Positions 1-9,169 of a stretch of DNA of 64,000 nt are shown one piece after another; position 1 is the first letter of the stretch; each line of letters starts with the position of its first letter. The position numbers and the translations under genes were made by a program. The notes beneath the pieces were generated by a model, which ran no database searches, was not told where the DNA came from, and saw only the letters and a list, made by a program, of their open reading frames with translations. The stretch is from contig NZ_AZEY01000107.1 in assembly GCF_001434255.1 (NCBI RefSeq), forward strand, positions 1-64,000, in the 5' to 3' direction. The stretch is from Lentilactobacillus diolivorans DSM 14421 (GTDB lineage Bacteria > Bacillota > Bacilli > Lactobacillales > Lactobacillaceae).

Positions 1-99
1 GAAGCGCCCTACACATTCGTTTGTCGAAAATTTTGTTCAGTTTTCAAAGGTCTACCTTGGTTGCTGAAGCGCTTGTTCATCGCTTGCGACAACTATTTA
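1..99 (-). promoter_or_regulatory. rRNA operon leader, upstream of a 16S gene off the left edge
   Basis: Read on the minus strand this segment carries the CTTTGAAAACTGAACAAA block typical of Firmicutes rRNA leaders and spacers, shortly after the two tandem promoters at 100-217. The 16S rRNA gene itself is not in the window, so its presence to the left is inferred from the leader block and from the promoter strength and arrangement. Confidence 0.75.
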
Positions 100-128
100 A
101 ATATACCATGCTGATCAAGCGGTGTCAA
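100..128 (-). promoter_or_regulatory. rRNA operon promoter P2
   Basis: On the minus strand: TTGACA, a 17-nt spacer, TATATT. This is a near-consensus SigA promoter and the downstream member of a tandem pair, as is usual in front of Firmicutes rRNA operons. Confidence 0.85.
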
Positions 129-188
129 CAAAAAATTTCAAAGAACTAAATTTGCTTGTTGCGCTCACTCACTGAAACAGCATAAATA

Positions 189-217
189 AATATACCGAAA
201 ATCTCGTCGTTCGTCAA
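189..217 (-). promoter_or_regulatory. rRNA operon promoter P1
   Basis: On the minus strand: TTGACG, a 17-nt spacer, TATATT. Its -10 is identical to that of P2 and lies 89 nt upstream of it, which fits a P1/P2 rRNA promoter pair. Confidence 0.85.
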
Positions 218-529
218 GAGAAAATCAGAATTAATTTGAATGAATTCGTAAAAATGCCAATTGGTATAGGCGTAATTATTGATAAAAGTCCGAATAACAA
301 GTCGGATTGTTCTTATAAAACAAGATTTTCGCCATATTGTATGTTTATATCTGCAGTTTTTGTACTATTATGCGAACAAAATTTATGGTATCAGCATTAA
401 AGTTCAGAATTGCTTTGAAACCAATTTTACAAATTTAACGTCTTCAAATCGACAAATTACCAACTCACATTCAAGGATAGACGACTAATCAGCTTTGAAG
501 GAACTGATTACCAAGAAAAATTAAGGGAC
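218..529. other. Intergenic region between ltaS and the rRNA promoters
   Basis: AT-rich. No gene with a ribosome binding site or recognisable product was seen here. The only open frame of note (279-488, plus strand) lacks a convincing ribosome binding site and resembles nothing known to me. Confidence 0.6.
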
Positions 530-567
530 AAAAAAAGCAGCCCATCTTCAAGATAAGACTGCTTTTA
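530..567 (-). terminator. Terminator of the lipoteichoic acid operon
   Basis: Minus strand: AAAAGCAG stem, 18-nt loop region, CTGCTTTT followed by a T run. It lies 27 nt after the ltaS stop codon. Confidence 0.85.
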
Positions 568-593
568 GCATTAAACACAATTAAACTGAACAA

Positions 594-2657
594 TTACTTA
601 AGCTCAGGAGCATCTGTTTTATATAAATTCATCGTGGATTTATTACCATTTTTAGCTTCGATACTTGTTGGTCGTCTTTGATCAGCCTGCTTAAGCTGTT
701 CCATACCCTTGGTGTATTGATAAGTAAAGTCTTTACGATTTACCTTCTTAAACCCTTTAGGGGTGTAAAACCGTAAGAGATCGCCATAGATGACACGATC
801 AGACAACGACAATTCAGTTGTGACGTGGTTTTGAATGCTTGCAATCTGTGCTTTTTGCTTACTATTTGGCTTGAGCAGCTTTCCTGTTTTAGTCAGATAA
901 ACGTTACTCCCCACTTTAGTATAGCGCGGCGTCACAAAATCACCGTTCCGAAATGCAACTCGCTGATCATGTTGTCTAGACAATAAATCAGTTCCAAACT
1001 GAATTGTATTATTGTCCTTGTCACCTAGCAAATGCAACAATGTCGGCAATACATCAATCTCGCCGCCATACGTATGATTAATACCACCCTTTAGCCCAGT
1101 GGCATGAATCATAAATGGGACCTTCTGAAACTGGGCAAGATCATAATCAGTGATAGTCTTTTTATGAAGCAATTGGGCAATCGCTGGACGATGATTGTTA
1201 GATATCCCGTAATGGTCACCATATAGAACAATTACACTGTTTTTCATTAAACCAGTCTTACGTAGGTAATTCATAAACTCCGCAAATGCTTGATCTAAAT
1301 AATGGGCAGTCTGGACGTATGGATCAACTGTTTTGTCTCCCGTTTTAGTAGCAGGAAAATCAGTATTTTGTTTATCCAAGAGATAAGGATAATGATTTGT
1401 TAAAGTAATTAACTTCACGTAGAATGGCTGAGGCAACTGTTGAATGTAATTTGCCGCATCTCTAAAAAAGATCTTATCCTTTAGCCCATAACCAACACTG
1501 TATGATGGTTTTGTCTTATAGTACTGAGAGCTGAAGAAATACTGATAACCCCATGATTTATAAGTGCTGTCACGATTCCAAAAGCTTGGGACATCCCCAT
1601 GAAATGCGGCAGTGGTGTAACCATCCTGGTCTAAGATTGCCGGCGCTGCTTGATACGTATTTTGGCTACCATACGTCACCATGGCTGATCCCTGCGGTAA
1701 TCCATACAAAGAGTTTTCAAGCATCATTTCAGCATCAGATGTTTTTCCTTGGGCAACTTGATGGTAAAAATTATCAAAACTAATCGTATTTCGATTACGG
1801 AAAAACTTATTTAAATGGGGCGTAACTTCTTTACCATCCACTTTATAGTTAATTAGAAATTGTTGAAAACTCTCCAAATGAATAATAAAAACATTTTTAC
1901 CTTTTTCTTTACCAAAGTAAACAGGATTAGGCTTAGCCCGTGAATGATCAAGGTACTTCAAAATACTATCCATATCACTGGCTTTTGCATGTGACCGAGT
2001 GGCAGATTCCTTTTGTGTTTGGTAGGCATTGAAAGCAGCATACTCATTTAGCCCAAGATACTTAACAATATAATTATTATCAAATGTCCGAGTTAACAGC
2101 CCTGTGCGATCGCTATTAGCCAGTCCATATTCACCCACCATCAGAATAATTGAAAGTCCGCTTAATAGAAGCGCATATCTTTTTTTAAACGGTTGCGCAT
2201 CAACTCGAATCACTTTGAAGACCAACAATCCGATTAAGATAAGAATGTCAATAAAGATGAAGAAATCGCTAAAATGAACAATTTCGGCCAAACTTTTACC
2301 AAGATTATTCTGTACATTTCCGCTCCCTTTGATAATTCCAAGAGATAGAAAATCTGAAAATTCTCGATAATACACGATGTTAGCAAAAATCCACACTGTC
2401 TCGAGAAAATCAATTATCATCATCAGCCAGTATGACAAGCGGCCACTAAAATACAATGCAACCCCAAATGTTAATAAGGCTGCGGGAATTGGATTAATGG
2501 CCAAAATGAACTCTTGAAGGCCTCCTTTAACACCAAGTGTAAATTTAGTTTGATAAACAATGTACGTTTTGATACAAAACAGCAATACCGCTAAAAGATA
2601 AAAGCCCAACCTGGTATTTAAGAGATTTGAAATACGATATTTCTTATCAGATATCAT
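594..2657 (-). CDS. ltaS: Lipoteichoic acid synthase LtaS
   Basis: Polymerises the glycerol-phosphate chain of lipoteichoic acid on the outer membrane face, using phosphatidylglycerol as donor. The protein has 687 residues, close to the family length. The first ~190 residues hold about five hydrophobic helices. They are followed by an extracellular alkaline-phosphatase-type sulfatase domain. Visible motifs are HLESFQ (metal-binding Glu near 262), GKTSDAE with the catalytic Thr near 306, and YGDHYG (metal ligands). An upstream in-frame ATG at 2684 exists, but GGAGG sits 8 nt before the ATG at 2657, so that start is used. It is the last gene of an operon with a LafC-like protein and two glycolipid glucosyltransferases, which together make the anchor and the polymer. 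Confidence 0.93.
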   Translation of the reverse strand: MISDKKYRISNLLNTRLGFYLLAVLLFCIKTYIVYQTKFTLGVKGGLQEFILAINPIPAALLTFGVALYFSGRLSYWLMMIIDFLETVWIFANIVYYREFSDFLSLGIIKGSGNVQNNLGKSLAEIVHFSDFFIFIDILILIGLLVFKVIRVDAQPFKKRYALLLSGLSIILMVGEYGLANSDRTGLLTRTFDNNYIVKYLGLNEYAAFNAYQTQKESATRSHAKASDMDSILKYLDHSRAKPNPVYFGKEKGKNVFIIHLESFQQFLINYKVDGKEVTPHLNKFFRNRNTISFDNFYHQVAQGKTSDAEMMLENSLYGLPQGSAMVTYGSQNTYQAAPAILDQDGYTTAAFHGDVPSFWNRDSTYKSWGYQYFFSSQYYKTKPSYSVGYGLKDKIFFRDAANYIQQLPQPFYVKLITLTNHYPYLLDKQNTDFPATKTGDKTVDPYVQTAHYLDQAFAEFMNYLRKTGLMKNSVIVLYGDHYGISNNHRPAIAQLLHKKTITDYDLAQFQKVPFMIHATGLKGGINHTYGGEIDVLPTLLHLLGDKDNNTIQFGTDLLSRQHDQRVAFRNGDFVTPRYTKVGSNVYLTKTGKLLKPNSKQKAQIASIQNHVTTELSLSDRVIYGDLLRFYTPKGFKKVNRKDFTYQYTKGMEQLKQADQRRPTSIEAKNGNKSTMNLYKTDAPELK

Positions 2658-2692
2658 TCTTGTTCCTCCAAAAATGTCCAACAACCGGCAAA

Positions 2693-3721
2693 TTAAGCCT
2701 GCTCATCGGAATCATCAACTTTATCTGGTTTTAATAATAATGCAAAGGCACCAGCAGCCATTCCGAAATAATATGTTATCAACCGCCATAAAATCATTGC
2801 TAAGACTAGTTTGCTGTTACTAGAAATATAGCTGTGGAATAACGATTCAAAGCTAAATTCGGCACCTCCTGAACCACCAGGAATTGGAAATAACGAAATA
2901 ATCATAACAATCATAACGTGCAAACTGACAACCATCACCAGATTCACATTGCTATATCCTAAAGCAAGCATAATGAAATAAGGAATGAGGTAATAAAACA
3001 AAAGTTGGAAAAAGGTGAGGACAACCACTTTTAACAGTAACATGGGCTGTCGGCCGATTCGAACGCTTTCTTCAAACAAATTATCAATTTTGTCATAGAG
3101 CATTTCACGAGTTGTATAAAATTTTTCATCTTTCATAAACCATTTGGCCGGATGAAACAAAACCTTGGTTACTTTTTTTGTGAAAGTCGGCCAATACATA
3201 ATCATCAGCAAACCCACAATAACAAAAAAATGGATCAAAAATCCAAAGAGAACAAACAGTGCCAAGAAATGTAACTTAGTTGCCACATAGTGAAATCCAA
3301 TAAGTAAACTAATGAAAAAATTCACGACGATCATTGCTTGATAAACAACGAATTTCATTAATAAAACCGAGCTGGCGCGGCCACCATCAATCCCAGTCTG
3401 CAACATCACAATCAGTTGACCAGGTTGGCCGCCAGACGAAAATGGTGTAATTCCATTAAACAGCTGCTCCACTAAAGGGACTCGCAATGCGTCTTTAAAG
3501 GTAAAATTTGCGACTCGATTGGACACTAATACCTTGGTGACAACTCCTTCAATCAGTAAATAAACACAGATACACAAAAAGGCAATCAGCAACCACCAGG
3601 GATCAATTGTGAAGAAGTCATGAATCAAGACGCTAAGCTTAATATCTTTCATTGAATACCCAATGATGGCAATTCCAATTAAAACCATCACCATCAAGGT
3701 AATTTTGTTTTTCCGTGACAT
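2693..3721 (-). CDS. lafC: LafC-like membrane protein of the UPF0104 / lysylphosphatidylglycerol-synthase TM family
   Basis: 342-residue polytopic protein with about seven or eight hydrophobic helices and the family-typical segments FNGITPFSSGGQPGQL and FPIPGGSGGAEF. In Listeria a protein of this type (LafC) is encoded with the glycolipid synthases LafA and LafB. Its biochemical role is unsettled, and flipping of glycolipid is one proposal. Its start overlaps the stop of the upstream glycosyltransferase gene by one base, indicating translational coupling. The gene assignment is by context and family. The function is inferred. Confidence 0.8.
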   Translation of the reverse strand: MSRKNKITLMVMVLIGIAIIGYSMKDIKLSVLIHDFFTIDPWWLLIAFLCICVYLLIEGVVTKVLVSNRVANFTFKDALRVPLVEQLFNGITPFSSGGQPGQLIVMLQTGIDGGRASSVLLMKFVVYQAMIVVNFFISLLIGFHYVATKLHFLALFVLFGFLIHFFVIVGLLMIMYWPTFTKKVTKVLFHPAKWFMKDEKFYTTREMLYDKIDNLFEESVRIGRQPMLLLKVVVLTFFQLLFYYLIPYFIMLALGYSNVNLVMVVSLHVMIVMIISLFPIPGGSGGAEFSFESLFHSYISSNSKLVLAMILWRLITYYFGMAAGAFALLLKPDKVDDSDEQA

Positions 3722-4746
3722 TAATAACCTTCCTTAGCCTGTTGATTGTAAAAGTTGAACCAAACTTTTGCTAAATGGTCCTCTGAATACCGTTCACTAG
3801 CAATTACTGTTTGCTGCTGGAGTTTAGCTAATTCGGCTTGATCATTTGTTAATTCCAAAAGGTTACGATTCATCTCACTCACATCTTGAGCCGGCAAATA
3901 ATAACCATCAATAATTGAATGATATAAATCGAGGTCTCGCAACATTACCGGTGTCTCTGTGGCAAATGCTTCCAAAACCGACATTGGGAACAACTCATTA
4001 AATGACGGTAGTAAAAACAAATCTGCCATATTGTAATAATCAACCATCTTTGATCGATCGATAATCCCGGGAAAAGACAAATTGCTCGGGGGATCTTTAA
4101 CAACTTTTTCCAGTTCCCCATATCCTTCAGTAATTCTGCCAAATGAAAAACCGCCAGTCCAAATAAACTGAATTTGCGGATTCTGCTTAGCAAGTTTAAT
4201 AAAGTCTAAAACACCCTTACGCGTTTGAATCTGGCCGCTTCCCAAAACAGTAAACCGATTTTGCTCATACCCGTGATTTTGACGAATTTGTTGTTTAGTT
4301 GCCAAATCAACCGGATAAAATTCCTTTTTACTAACAAAATTGGGAATATATGTGATTTTTTCGGCACTAATACCATACTTCTCCAATTTTGGAATGAATG
4401 AAGGATTAACAACCACGATATGATCCATTCGCTTATAAAATGCAATCACATACTTATACAAAATTCCCTTAAATGGCTGAGGAATCTTCAAACTACCCTC
4501 AAGCGTTTCGGGAATAAAGTGAACATAGCCAATTTTTCGACCCCGCTTTTTTGAAAATGTTGATAAATAAAAAGTCGGGTTAATCGTATGATAGTGACTA
4601 ATATCCGCCGAAGCATAACTGTTAATCTTAATATCCAAGTCGTTGGGAAAGTGTTTTTTTAACATTTTGACTAATTCAAGATAAGCACTGCCCACCCCTT
4701 GTCCTTTCACCTTGTCGGCGGTTGAGAACATATTAATCTTAAGCAT
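3721..4746 (-). CDS. lafB: GT4 glycosyltransferase, LafB/BgsA-like (second glucose of the lipoteichoic acid glycolipid anchor)
   Basis: 341 residues, the usual size of LafB/BgsA. GT-B fold, GT4 family: donor-side region with GSGQIQTRKGVLDF near 170 and the NELFPMSVLEAFATETPV Glu-rich motif near 255, typical of nucleotide-sugar binding in GT4 enzymes. It is expected to add a second glucose to monoglucosyl-diacylglycerol at the cytoplasmic membrane face. AAAGGAG precedes the ATG. It sits 23 nt downstream of the lafA-like gene and overlaps the next gene by one base. The acceptor is inferred from operon context. Confidence 0.82.
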   Translation of the reverse strand: MLKINMFSTADKVKGQGVGSAYLELVKMLKKHFPNDLDIKINSYASADISHYHTINPTFYLSTFSKKRGRKIGYVHFIPETLEGSLKIPQPFKGILYKYVIAFYKRMDHIVVVNPSFIPKLEKYGISAEKITYIPNFVSKKEFYPVDLATKQQIRQNHGYEQNRFTVLGSGQIQTRKGVLDFIKLAKQNPQIQFIWTGGFSFGRITEGYGELEKVVKDPPSNLSFPGIIDRSKMVDYYNMADLFLLPSFNELFPMSVLEAFATETPVMLRDLDLYHSIIDGYYLPAQDVSEMNRNLLELTNDQAELAKLQQQTVIASERYSEDHLAKVWFNFYNQQAKEGY

Positions 4747-4769
4747 ATAAACTCCTTTAACAAACGTAT

Positions 4770-5954
4770 TTATTCAGTGTTGGTTGTGGGATCCTTTTGC
4801 AGTTCCTGTTCTACTTGAACATTGCGATAAAAATCAACGACCCGGTTGGCAAATGTTTCCGACGAAATTGCTTTAAGCTTACGTTTTAGTAATTGCTGGG
4901 CTTGCACTGTGTTGACATCTACCTGCTTAACTAAATAGTTGGTCACAATCGTCACAAATTCAGCTTCATGAGTATAAGTTTGGCCCAGTGTCGGACTACT
5001 AAGCAGATTATTTGTATAATCACTGGCGGTGACTACTACCGGCAATCCGGCCGCCATCGCCTCAATATAGGTCAGCCCTTGAGATTCGGACTCCGATGCC
5101 GAAACAAAGACATTGCAGGCACGATAAAATGCATTAACGTGATCATTGCTGACTTCGCCAGTAAAAATCACATGTTGATCCATTTTGAGCCGATGAACTT
5201 GGCTGATCAAATCTTCTTTGGCAGGGCCATCGCCGACAATCATGAGCTTTGCTGTCGGCACACGCTCAATTATTTTCGGCAATAAATCAACCAATTTAGA
5301 AAGATTTTTTTCATATGCCAATCGACTAATTGACAGCATCATTGGTGTGTCCTTGGCAATATGGTATTTTCCCCTGATATTGGTGGTCATTTTTTTTGAA
5401 TACATCCCAATATCGATCCCAGTTGGAATAATTCTCATTTGGCTATGCACACCATAATCAGTTAATTTATCTAAAACACGATCGCTGGGAGCAATCACAC
5501 CTGAGAGATGATAACAAAATGCTAAAGTTCCTTCTTTAACGTGAACCGGCTTTAATAATTTGCCATTTGCCACATAATGCAAATAATCCTCATACATTGT
5601 GTGATACGTGTGAACACAAGGAATATTTAAATTTTTGGCGACAAACTTGCCAATCATCCCCATCGAAAACTCTGTTTGCGTGTGAACAATATCCAAATTC
5701 AATTCTTTAGCAATTTCGTATGCTTGAAAAAGGCCACGGACTGCAATCCGTCGATCAGTAAATGAGATAAACGGAATACTAGAAAATCTGAAAATATTTT
5801 GTTCATATGTATCTTTATCAACATGGGGATCAGTGGTCGTGAAAATATAGACCTGATGTCCTTGTCGTTCAAGCTCATTTTTAAGTGTCTTGATTGATGT
5901 TGCAACGCCACTCACCTGTGGAAAATAGGTGTCGGTGAAAATTCCAATATTCAC
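4770..5954 (-). CDS. lafA: GT4 glycosyltransferase, LafA/BgsB-like (diacylglycerol glucosyltransferase)
   Basis: 394 residues. It begins MNIGIFTDTYFPQVSGVATS, the N-terminal signature of 1,2-diacylglycerol 3-glucosyltransferases, and carries the GT4 motif SESESQGLTYIEAMAAGLPVV near 285-305. It should transfer glucose from UDP-glucose to diacylglycerol as the first step in making the lipoteichoic acid anchor. The start codon is GTG with GAAAGGGG upstream. It is the first gene of the operon, preceded by a good promoter at 6091-6119 and a leader of about 130 nt. Confidence 0.85.
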   Translation of the reverse strand: MNIGIFTDTYFPQVSGVATSIKTLKNELERQGHQVYIFTTTDPHVDKDTYEQNIFRFSSIPFISFTDRRIAVRGLFQAYEIAKELNLDIVHTQTEFSMGMIGKFVAKNLNIPCVHTYHTMYEDYLHYVANGKLLKPVHVKEGTLAFCYHLSGVIAPSDRVLDKLTDYGVHSQMRIIPTGIDIGMYSKKMTTNIRGKYHIAKDTPMMLSISRLAYEKNLSKLVDLLPKIIERVPTAKLMIVGDGPAKEDLISQVHRLKMDQHVIFTGEVSNDHVNAFYRACNVFVSASESESQGLTYIEAMAAGLPVVVTASDYTNNLLSSPTLGQTYTHEAEFVTIVTNYLVKQVDVNTVQAQQLLKRKLKAISSETFANRVVDFYRNVQVEQELQKDPTTNTE

Positions 5955-6090
5955 GACTAATACCCCTTTCTATTAGTTGTTTCCTTTATGGATGACGACT
6001 ACATGATTGACTCTTGCAGAAAAACCATCCCACATGTGTGCTGACAGCCGAGAATGACACCCGAGCCGAAACACTTACATTATCAAAATT

Positions 6091-6119
6091 ATTATATTTG
6101 TTTAACCGAGCCATTGCAA
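6091..6119 (-). promoter_or_regulatory. Promoter of the lafA-lafB-lafC-ltaS operon
   Basis: Minus strand: TTGCAA, 17-nt spacer, TATAAT. The -10 matches consensus exactly. Confidence 0.75.
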
Positions 6120-6131
6120 ACGGCTTACAAC

Positions 6132-6182
6132 AAAAAAACAAGCCGTCAACAGACCATCCAAAGCCGCTGACAACTCGTTTTT
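6132..6182 (-). terminator. Terminator of ptsHI
   Basis: Minus strand: a 14-bp stem with several G-T pairs (AAACGAGTTGTCAG with TTGACGGCTTGTTT) followed by a T run. It lies about 20 nt after the ptsI stop. Confidence 0.75.
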
Positions 6183-6201
6183 TAAGTTATTTATAAGTCT
6201 A

Positions 6202-7923
6202 CTACTCAGCTTCCAATGCCTGGTGAACATAATGAACAACTTGTTCACTGGTGCTGGCTAAACTAACCGTTCGATTAGCTAATGTGACCATTTCACGAGA
6301 ATCCAGACCCTTGATCAGCGCCCGTGACTTCAAGATTGATGTTGCACTCATTGAAAACTCGTTTAATCCCATTCCAAATAAAATTGGGATGGCAGTTTGA
6401 TCGCCAGCCATTTCACCACACATATAAGCCGGAATCCCATTTTCGTGACATGCATCAATAATTGATTTAATCAATCGCAAAACAGCAGGATTGTACGGTT
6501 GATATAGGTATGAAACCCGCTTATTACCACGGTCAGCTGCCATAACATATTGAATCAAATCATTAGTCCCGATGCTCATGAAATCAACCTCATTAGCGAA
6601 TTGATCCGCTAAAATTGCTGCTGCCGGCACTTCAACCATAATTCCAATTTTGATGTGCCCAACTGCAACATCCGCTGAGATGAGCTGTTGACGTTGCTGC
6701 TCAAGAATATTTTTGGCGCGCTTCAACTCGTTAATAGTTGTAATCATTGGAAACATCACTGAAAGGTCACCAAATGCCGACGCTCGTAAAAGCGCGCGTA
6801 GCTGAACCTTAAAAATATCTGTTCGATCCAAACTCATTCGAATTGCCCGATAGCCAAGAAACGGGTTGGCTTCTTTTGGGGTATCCAAATACGGCAGATC
6901 TTTATCTCCACCAATATCGGCGGTCCGCATAATTACAGGCTTACCCTTCATCTTTTGTAACACGTCTTTATAAGCGCTAAATTGCTCATCTTCAGTTGGC
7001 AGCTGATCAGAATCCATGTATAAAAACTCTGTTCGAAAAAGACCAATCCCCTCCGCACCATTTTCAATTGCTGCGGTCAAATCATCCGGTGTTCCAATGT
7101 TTGCAGCCAAGATTGGATGCTTGCCATCAGAAGAAGTGGTGGTTTGATTCTTAAAAGAAGAAAGTTGGTTTTTTCGATTTCGGTACTTTTTAATTTTATC
7201 TTGATATTGTTTGATCTCATCTTGACGAGGATTAACAATGACATTCCCTGTTAATCCATCAACAATAACGGTATCACCATTTTTTATTTCGGCTAGAGAA
7301 CCTTTAAACCCGACAACAGCTGGAATTTCCAATGTTCGAGACATAATAGCTGAATGCGATGTTCGCCCACCCATATCAGACACAATTCCTTTGACATAGT
7401 TTGGAACAAATTGAGCAGTATTGCTGGGTGTCAAATCGTGAGCAATAATGATTACGCGACGATTAATAAGCGCTGGATCAGTTAACTTAACTCCCAACAA
7501 GTGACTCAAAACACGTTTGGTGACATCATTAATATCGCTAGATCGTTGTCTGATATAATCGTTGTCAGTCATTGAATTAAAGATTTTGATATAACTATCA
7601 GTCACTTCACCAAGTGCTGCTTCAGCGTTAACATGTTCTCGACGAATGACTGTCTCAATCCGGGTTAGTAACTCTGGGTCAGATAAAATAGCAATATGTG
7701 CTTTAAAGACCTCAGCTTCATGTCTACCGAGGTCTTCCAGAGTTCTCTGTTGAATTGTTAGAAGCTCCTCTTTCGAGATATCAATCGCATCGTGAAACCG
7801 ACGAATCTCACGATCAGGATCATCAATTGAGTGCTTCTTAAAAGAAAGATCAGGTTCAGTCAACCGAAATGCAGATGCAATGGCAATTCCGTCACTAGCT
7901 GCGATCCCCTTGTAAGTTGTCAT
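6202..7923 (-). CDS. ptsI: PTS enzyme I (phosphoenolpyruvate-protein phosphotransferase)
   Basis: Cytoplasmic enzyme that takes phosphate from phosphoenolpyruvate and passes it to HPr. 573 residues, the standard length. The swivelling domain holds GGRTSHSAIMSR with the phosphorylated His near 190. The PEP-binding barrel holds GIGLFRTEFLYMD, MFPMI and MSIGTNDLIQY. The C-terminal region has the CGEMAGD motif with the proton-donating Cys. It starts 4 nt after the ptsH stop, so the two genes are co-transcribed and supply phosphate to all PTS sugar transporters. Confidence 0.97.
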   Translation of the reverse strand: MTTYKGIAASDGIAIASAFRLTEPDLSFKKHSIDDPDREIRRFHDAIDISKEELLTIQQRTLEDLGRHEAEVFKAHIAILSDPELLTRIETVIRREHVNAEAALGEVTDSYIKIFNSMTDNDYIRQRSSDINDVTKRVLSHLLGVKLTDPALINRRVIIIAHDLTPSNTAQFVPNYVKGIVSDMGGRTSHSAIMSRTLEIPAVVGFKGSLAEIKNGDTVIVDGLTGNVIVNPRQDEIKQYQDKIKKYRNRKNQLSSFKNQTTTSSDGKHPILAANIGTPDDLTAAIENGAEGIGLFRTEFLYMDSDQLPTEDEQFSAYKDVLQKMKGKPVIMRTADIGGDKDLPYLDTPKEANPFLGYRAIRMSLDRTDIFKVQLRALLRASAFGDLSVMFPMITTINELKRAKNILEQQRQQLISADVAVGHIKIGIMVEVPAAAILADQFANEVDFMSIGTNDLIQYVMAADRGNKRVSYLYQPYNPAVLRLIKSIIDACHENGIPAYMCGEMAGDQTAIPILFGMGLNEFSMSATSILKSRALIKGLDSREMVTLANRTVSLASTSEQVVHYVHQALEAE

Positions 7924-7927
7924 GAAC

Positions 7928-8194
7928 TTAGTCGGTTAGTCCTTCTGCCTTCATCGTTTCAGTGATGGCATCAATTGCCTGCTTCTCATCATCACCGTCT
8001 GCAGTGATTGTAACTGAAGCACTTTGACCAACACCAAGAGACATGACACCCATAATTGATTTAAGATTAACAGACTTTTCTTGATATTCGAGAGTAATAT
8101 CTGCGTTAAATTTACTTGCAGTTTGGACTAGCAAAGTTGCTGGACGTGCATGAATTCCAGTTTCTGCGATAATGTTATACTGACGTTTTTCCAT
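7928..8194 (-). CDS. ptsH: Phosphocarrier protein HPr
   Basis: 88 residues. His15 in GIHARPAT is the site phosphorylated by enzyme I. Ser46 in [11 protein letters not shown] is the site used by HPr kinase, and HPr-Ser-P is the corepressor of CcpA at cre sites such as those found here upstream of pdp and gntK. It is the first gene of the ptsHI operon, with its own promoter at 8279-8307. Confidence 0.97.
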   Translation of the reverse strand: MEKRQYNIIAETGIHARPATLLVQTASKFNADITLEYQEKSVNLKSIMGVMSLGVGQSASVTITADGDDEKQAIDAITETMKAEGLTD

Positions 8195-8278
8195 GTTAAA
8201 TCATTCTCCTCTGATCGTTTTATAGACTTTGAAATCAAAGATCTCATTCAAAGCTTAAAATTATTCCTTACCCATTTA

Positions 8279-8307
8279 AGAATAGCAATATATCAACGAA
8301 AATACAA
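8279..8307 (-). promoter_or_regulatory. Candidate ptsH promoter
   Basis: Minus strand: TTGTAT, 17-nt spacer, TATTCT, about 85 nt before the ptsH start. A partial cre-like sequence (TGTAAGCGGTTCAT) lies just upstream of the -35. Confidence 0.5.
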
Positions 8308-8335
8308 GCGTTACATGAACCGCTTACAGTTTTTC

Positions 8336-8542
8336 TTAAGAATCATTGCGCTGATCATCACGCTCAAAAATGTAGGTCACCACGCCGCCTTGATCCGCAG
8401 TTCCAATAATTCTTTTTCGTTTATCATAGTTCATAAACGATGATTGAAAATCCATAAACTGTTCTGGTTTGACCACAATTTTATCAATATCACCGGCTTC
8501 GAGCCTTTTTAATTGTTCGGAATAGTCAATTTTGTCTGTCAT
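8336..8542 (-). CDS. Small protein of unknown function upstream of ptsH
   Basis: 68 residues, acidic/basic mixed, no signal peptide or membrane segment. The C-terminal half ends in a predicted beta strand (GGVVTYIFERD). It is a convincing gene because GAAGGAGG stands 6 nt before the ATG. I do not recognise the family. It lies 141 nt upstream of ptsH in the same direction, with a promoter for ptsH between them, so it may be separately transcribed or read through into ptsHI. Confidence 0.65.
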   Translation of the reverse strand: MTDKIDYSEQLKRLEAGDIDKIVVKPEQFMDFQSSFMNYDKRKRIIGTADQGGVVTYIFERDDQRNDS

Positions 8543-9045
8543 TTTTCCTCCTTCGTCTGAAACAAGACTGCAATCTCTTGATCAACCAAAGATTGACAAT
8601 TATTGTAACAAACTGAATGTAACTACTTTAACACCTGATGATGAGACAGCCAATATTTAAATTCAAGCCAATACCAATCTTGATTAACTTTTTCTCTTAT
8701 AAAATAGAGAGAGCATCAGCGATGTCACTTGACCTAACTTATTTTCCAGCCATTGGTAGAAAAGCGAATGGTCAATATGTCTATATCTCTTCTCGACATG
8801 ATTTGCCAGGCAAACTTGGTAGAAGAAGCAATCGTCTTATCATGATATTATTAAGAGATTAAGCAATTTATTGTGATTACTTAGTAGAAGGATTTAAAAT
8901 AAGATCGTTGTATCAGTTAAGAAGAAATTAGTCATTGAATCAATCAGACATCCCTATGAATCCTGCTTTCCTATGTTAACCGGGGCGCCATGATGTTTGG
9001 CTTTCAATGAGACCATTAATTTCATTTCGTGCTGAATGCAATTAC
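8543..9045. other. Long intergenic region between the small gene and clpE
   Basis: About 500 nt without a supportable gene. An open frame at 8638-8862 on the plus strand has no good ribosome binding site. No hairpin or operator other than the clpE signals at its right end was recognised. Confidence 0.5.
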
Positions 9046-9073
9046 TTGATTACCCGTTTTGAAGTTGTATAAT
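9046..9073 (+). promoter_or_regulatory. clpE promoter
   Basis: TTGATT, 16-nt spacer, TATAAT. It is followed within 11 nt by a CtsR operator, and the leader to the clpE ATG is about 90 nt. Confidence 0.75.
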
Positions 9074-9083
9074 AAAATTCAAA

Positions 9084-9100
9084 GGTCAAAGTTGGTCAGT
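9084..9100 (+). promoter_or_regulatory. CtsR operator
   Basis: Direct heptad repeat GGTCAAA-GTT-GGTCAGT, matching the CtsR box (GGTCAAANNNGGTCAAA) at 12 of 14 positions. It overlaps the expected transcription start, so bound CtsR would block clpE until heat or protein stress. Confidence 0.8.
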
Positions 9101-9169
9101 ACTTTTAAAAGAAAGTCCACTATTAAACTGTAACCTTTTATCTCTAAATTTAAAGGAGGAAAGCAATTA

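Noticed and set aside
279-488. 69-codon open frame on the plus strand near the rRNA leader
   Set aside because: No good ribosome binding site, AT-rich composition typical of non-coding DNA, no recognisable motif.
6014-6196. 60-codon open frame between the laf operon and ptsI
   Set aside because: It runs through the laf promoter and the ptsHI terminator and has no coding signal.
8638-8862. 74-codon open frame upstream of clpE
   Set aside because: No ribosome binding site and no recognisable domain. It could be a gene remnant but cannot be supported.
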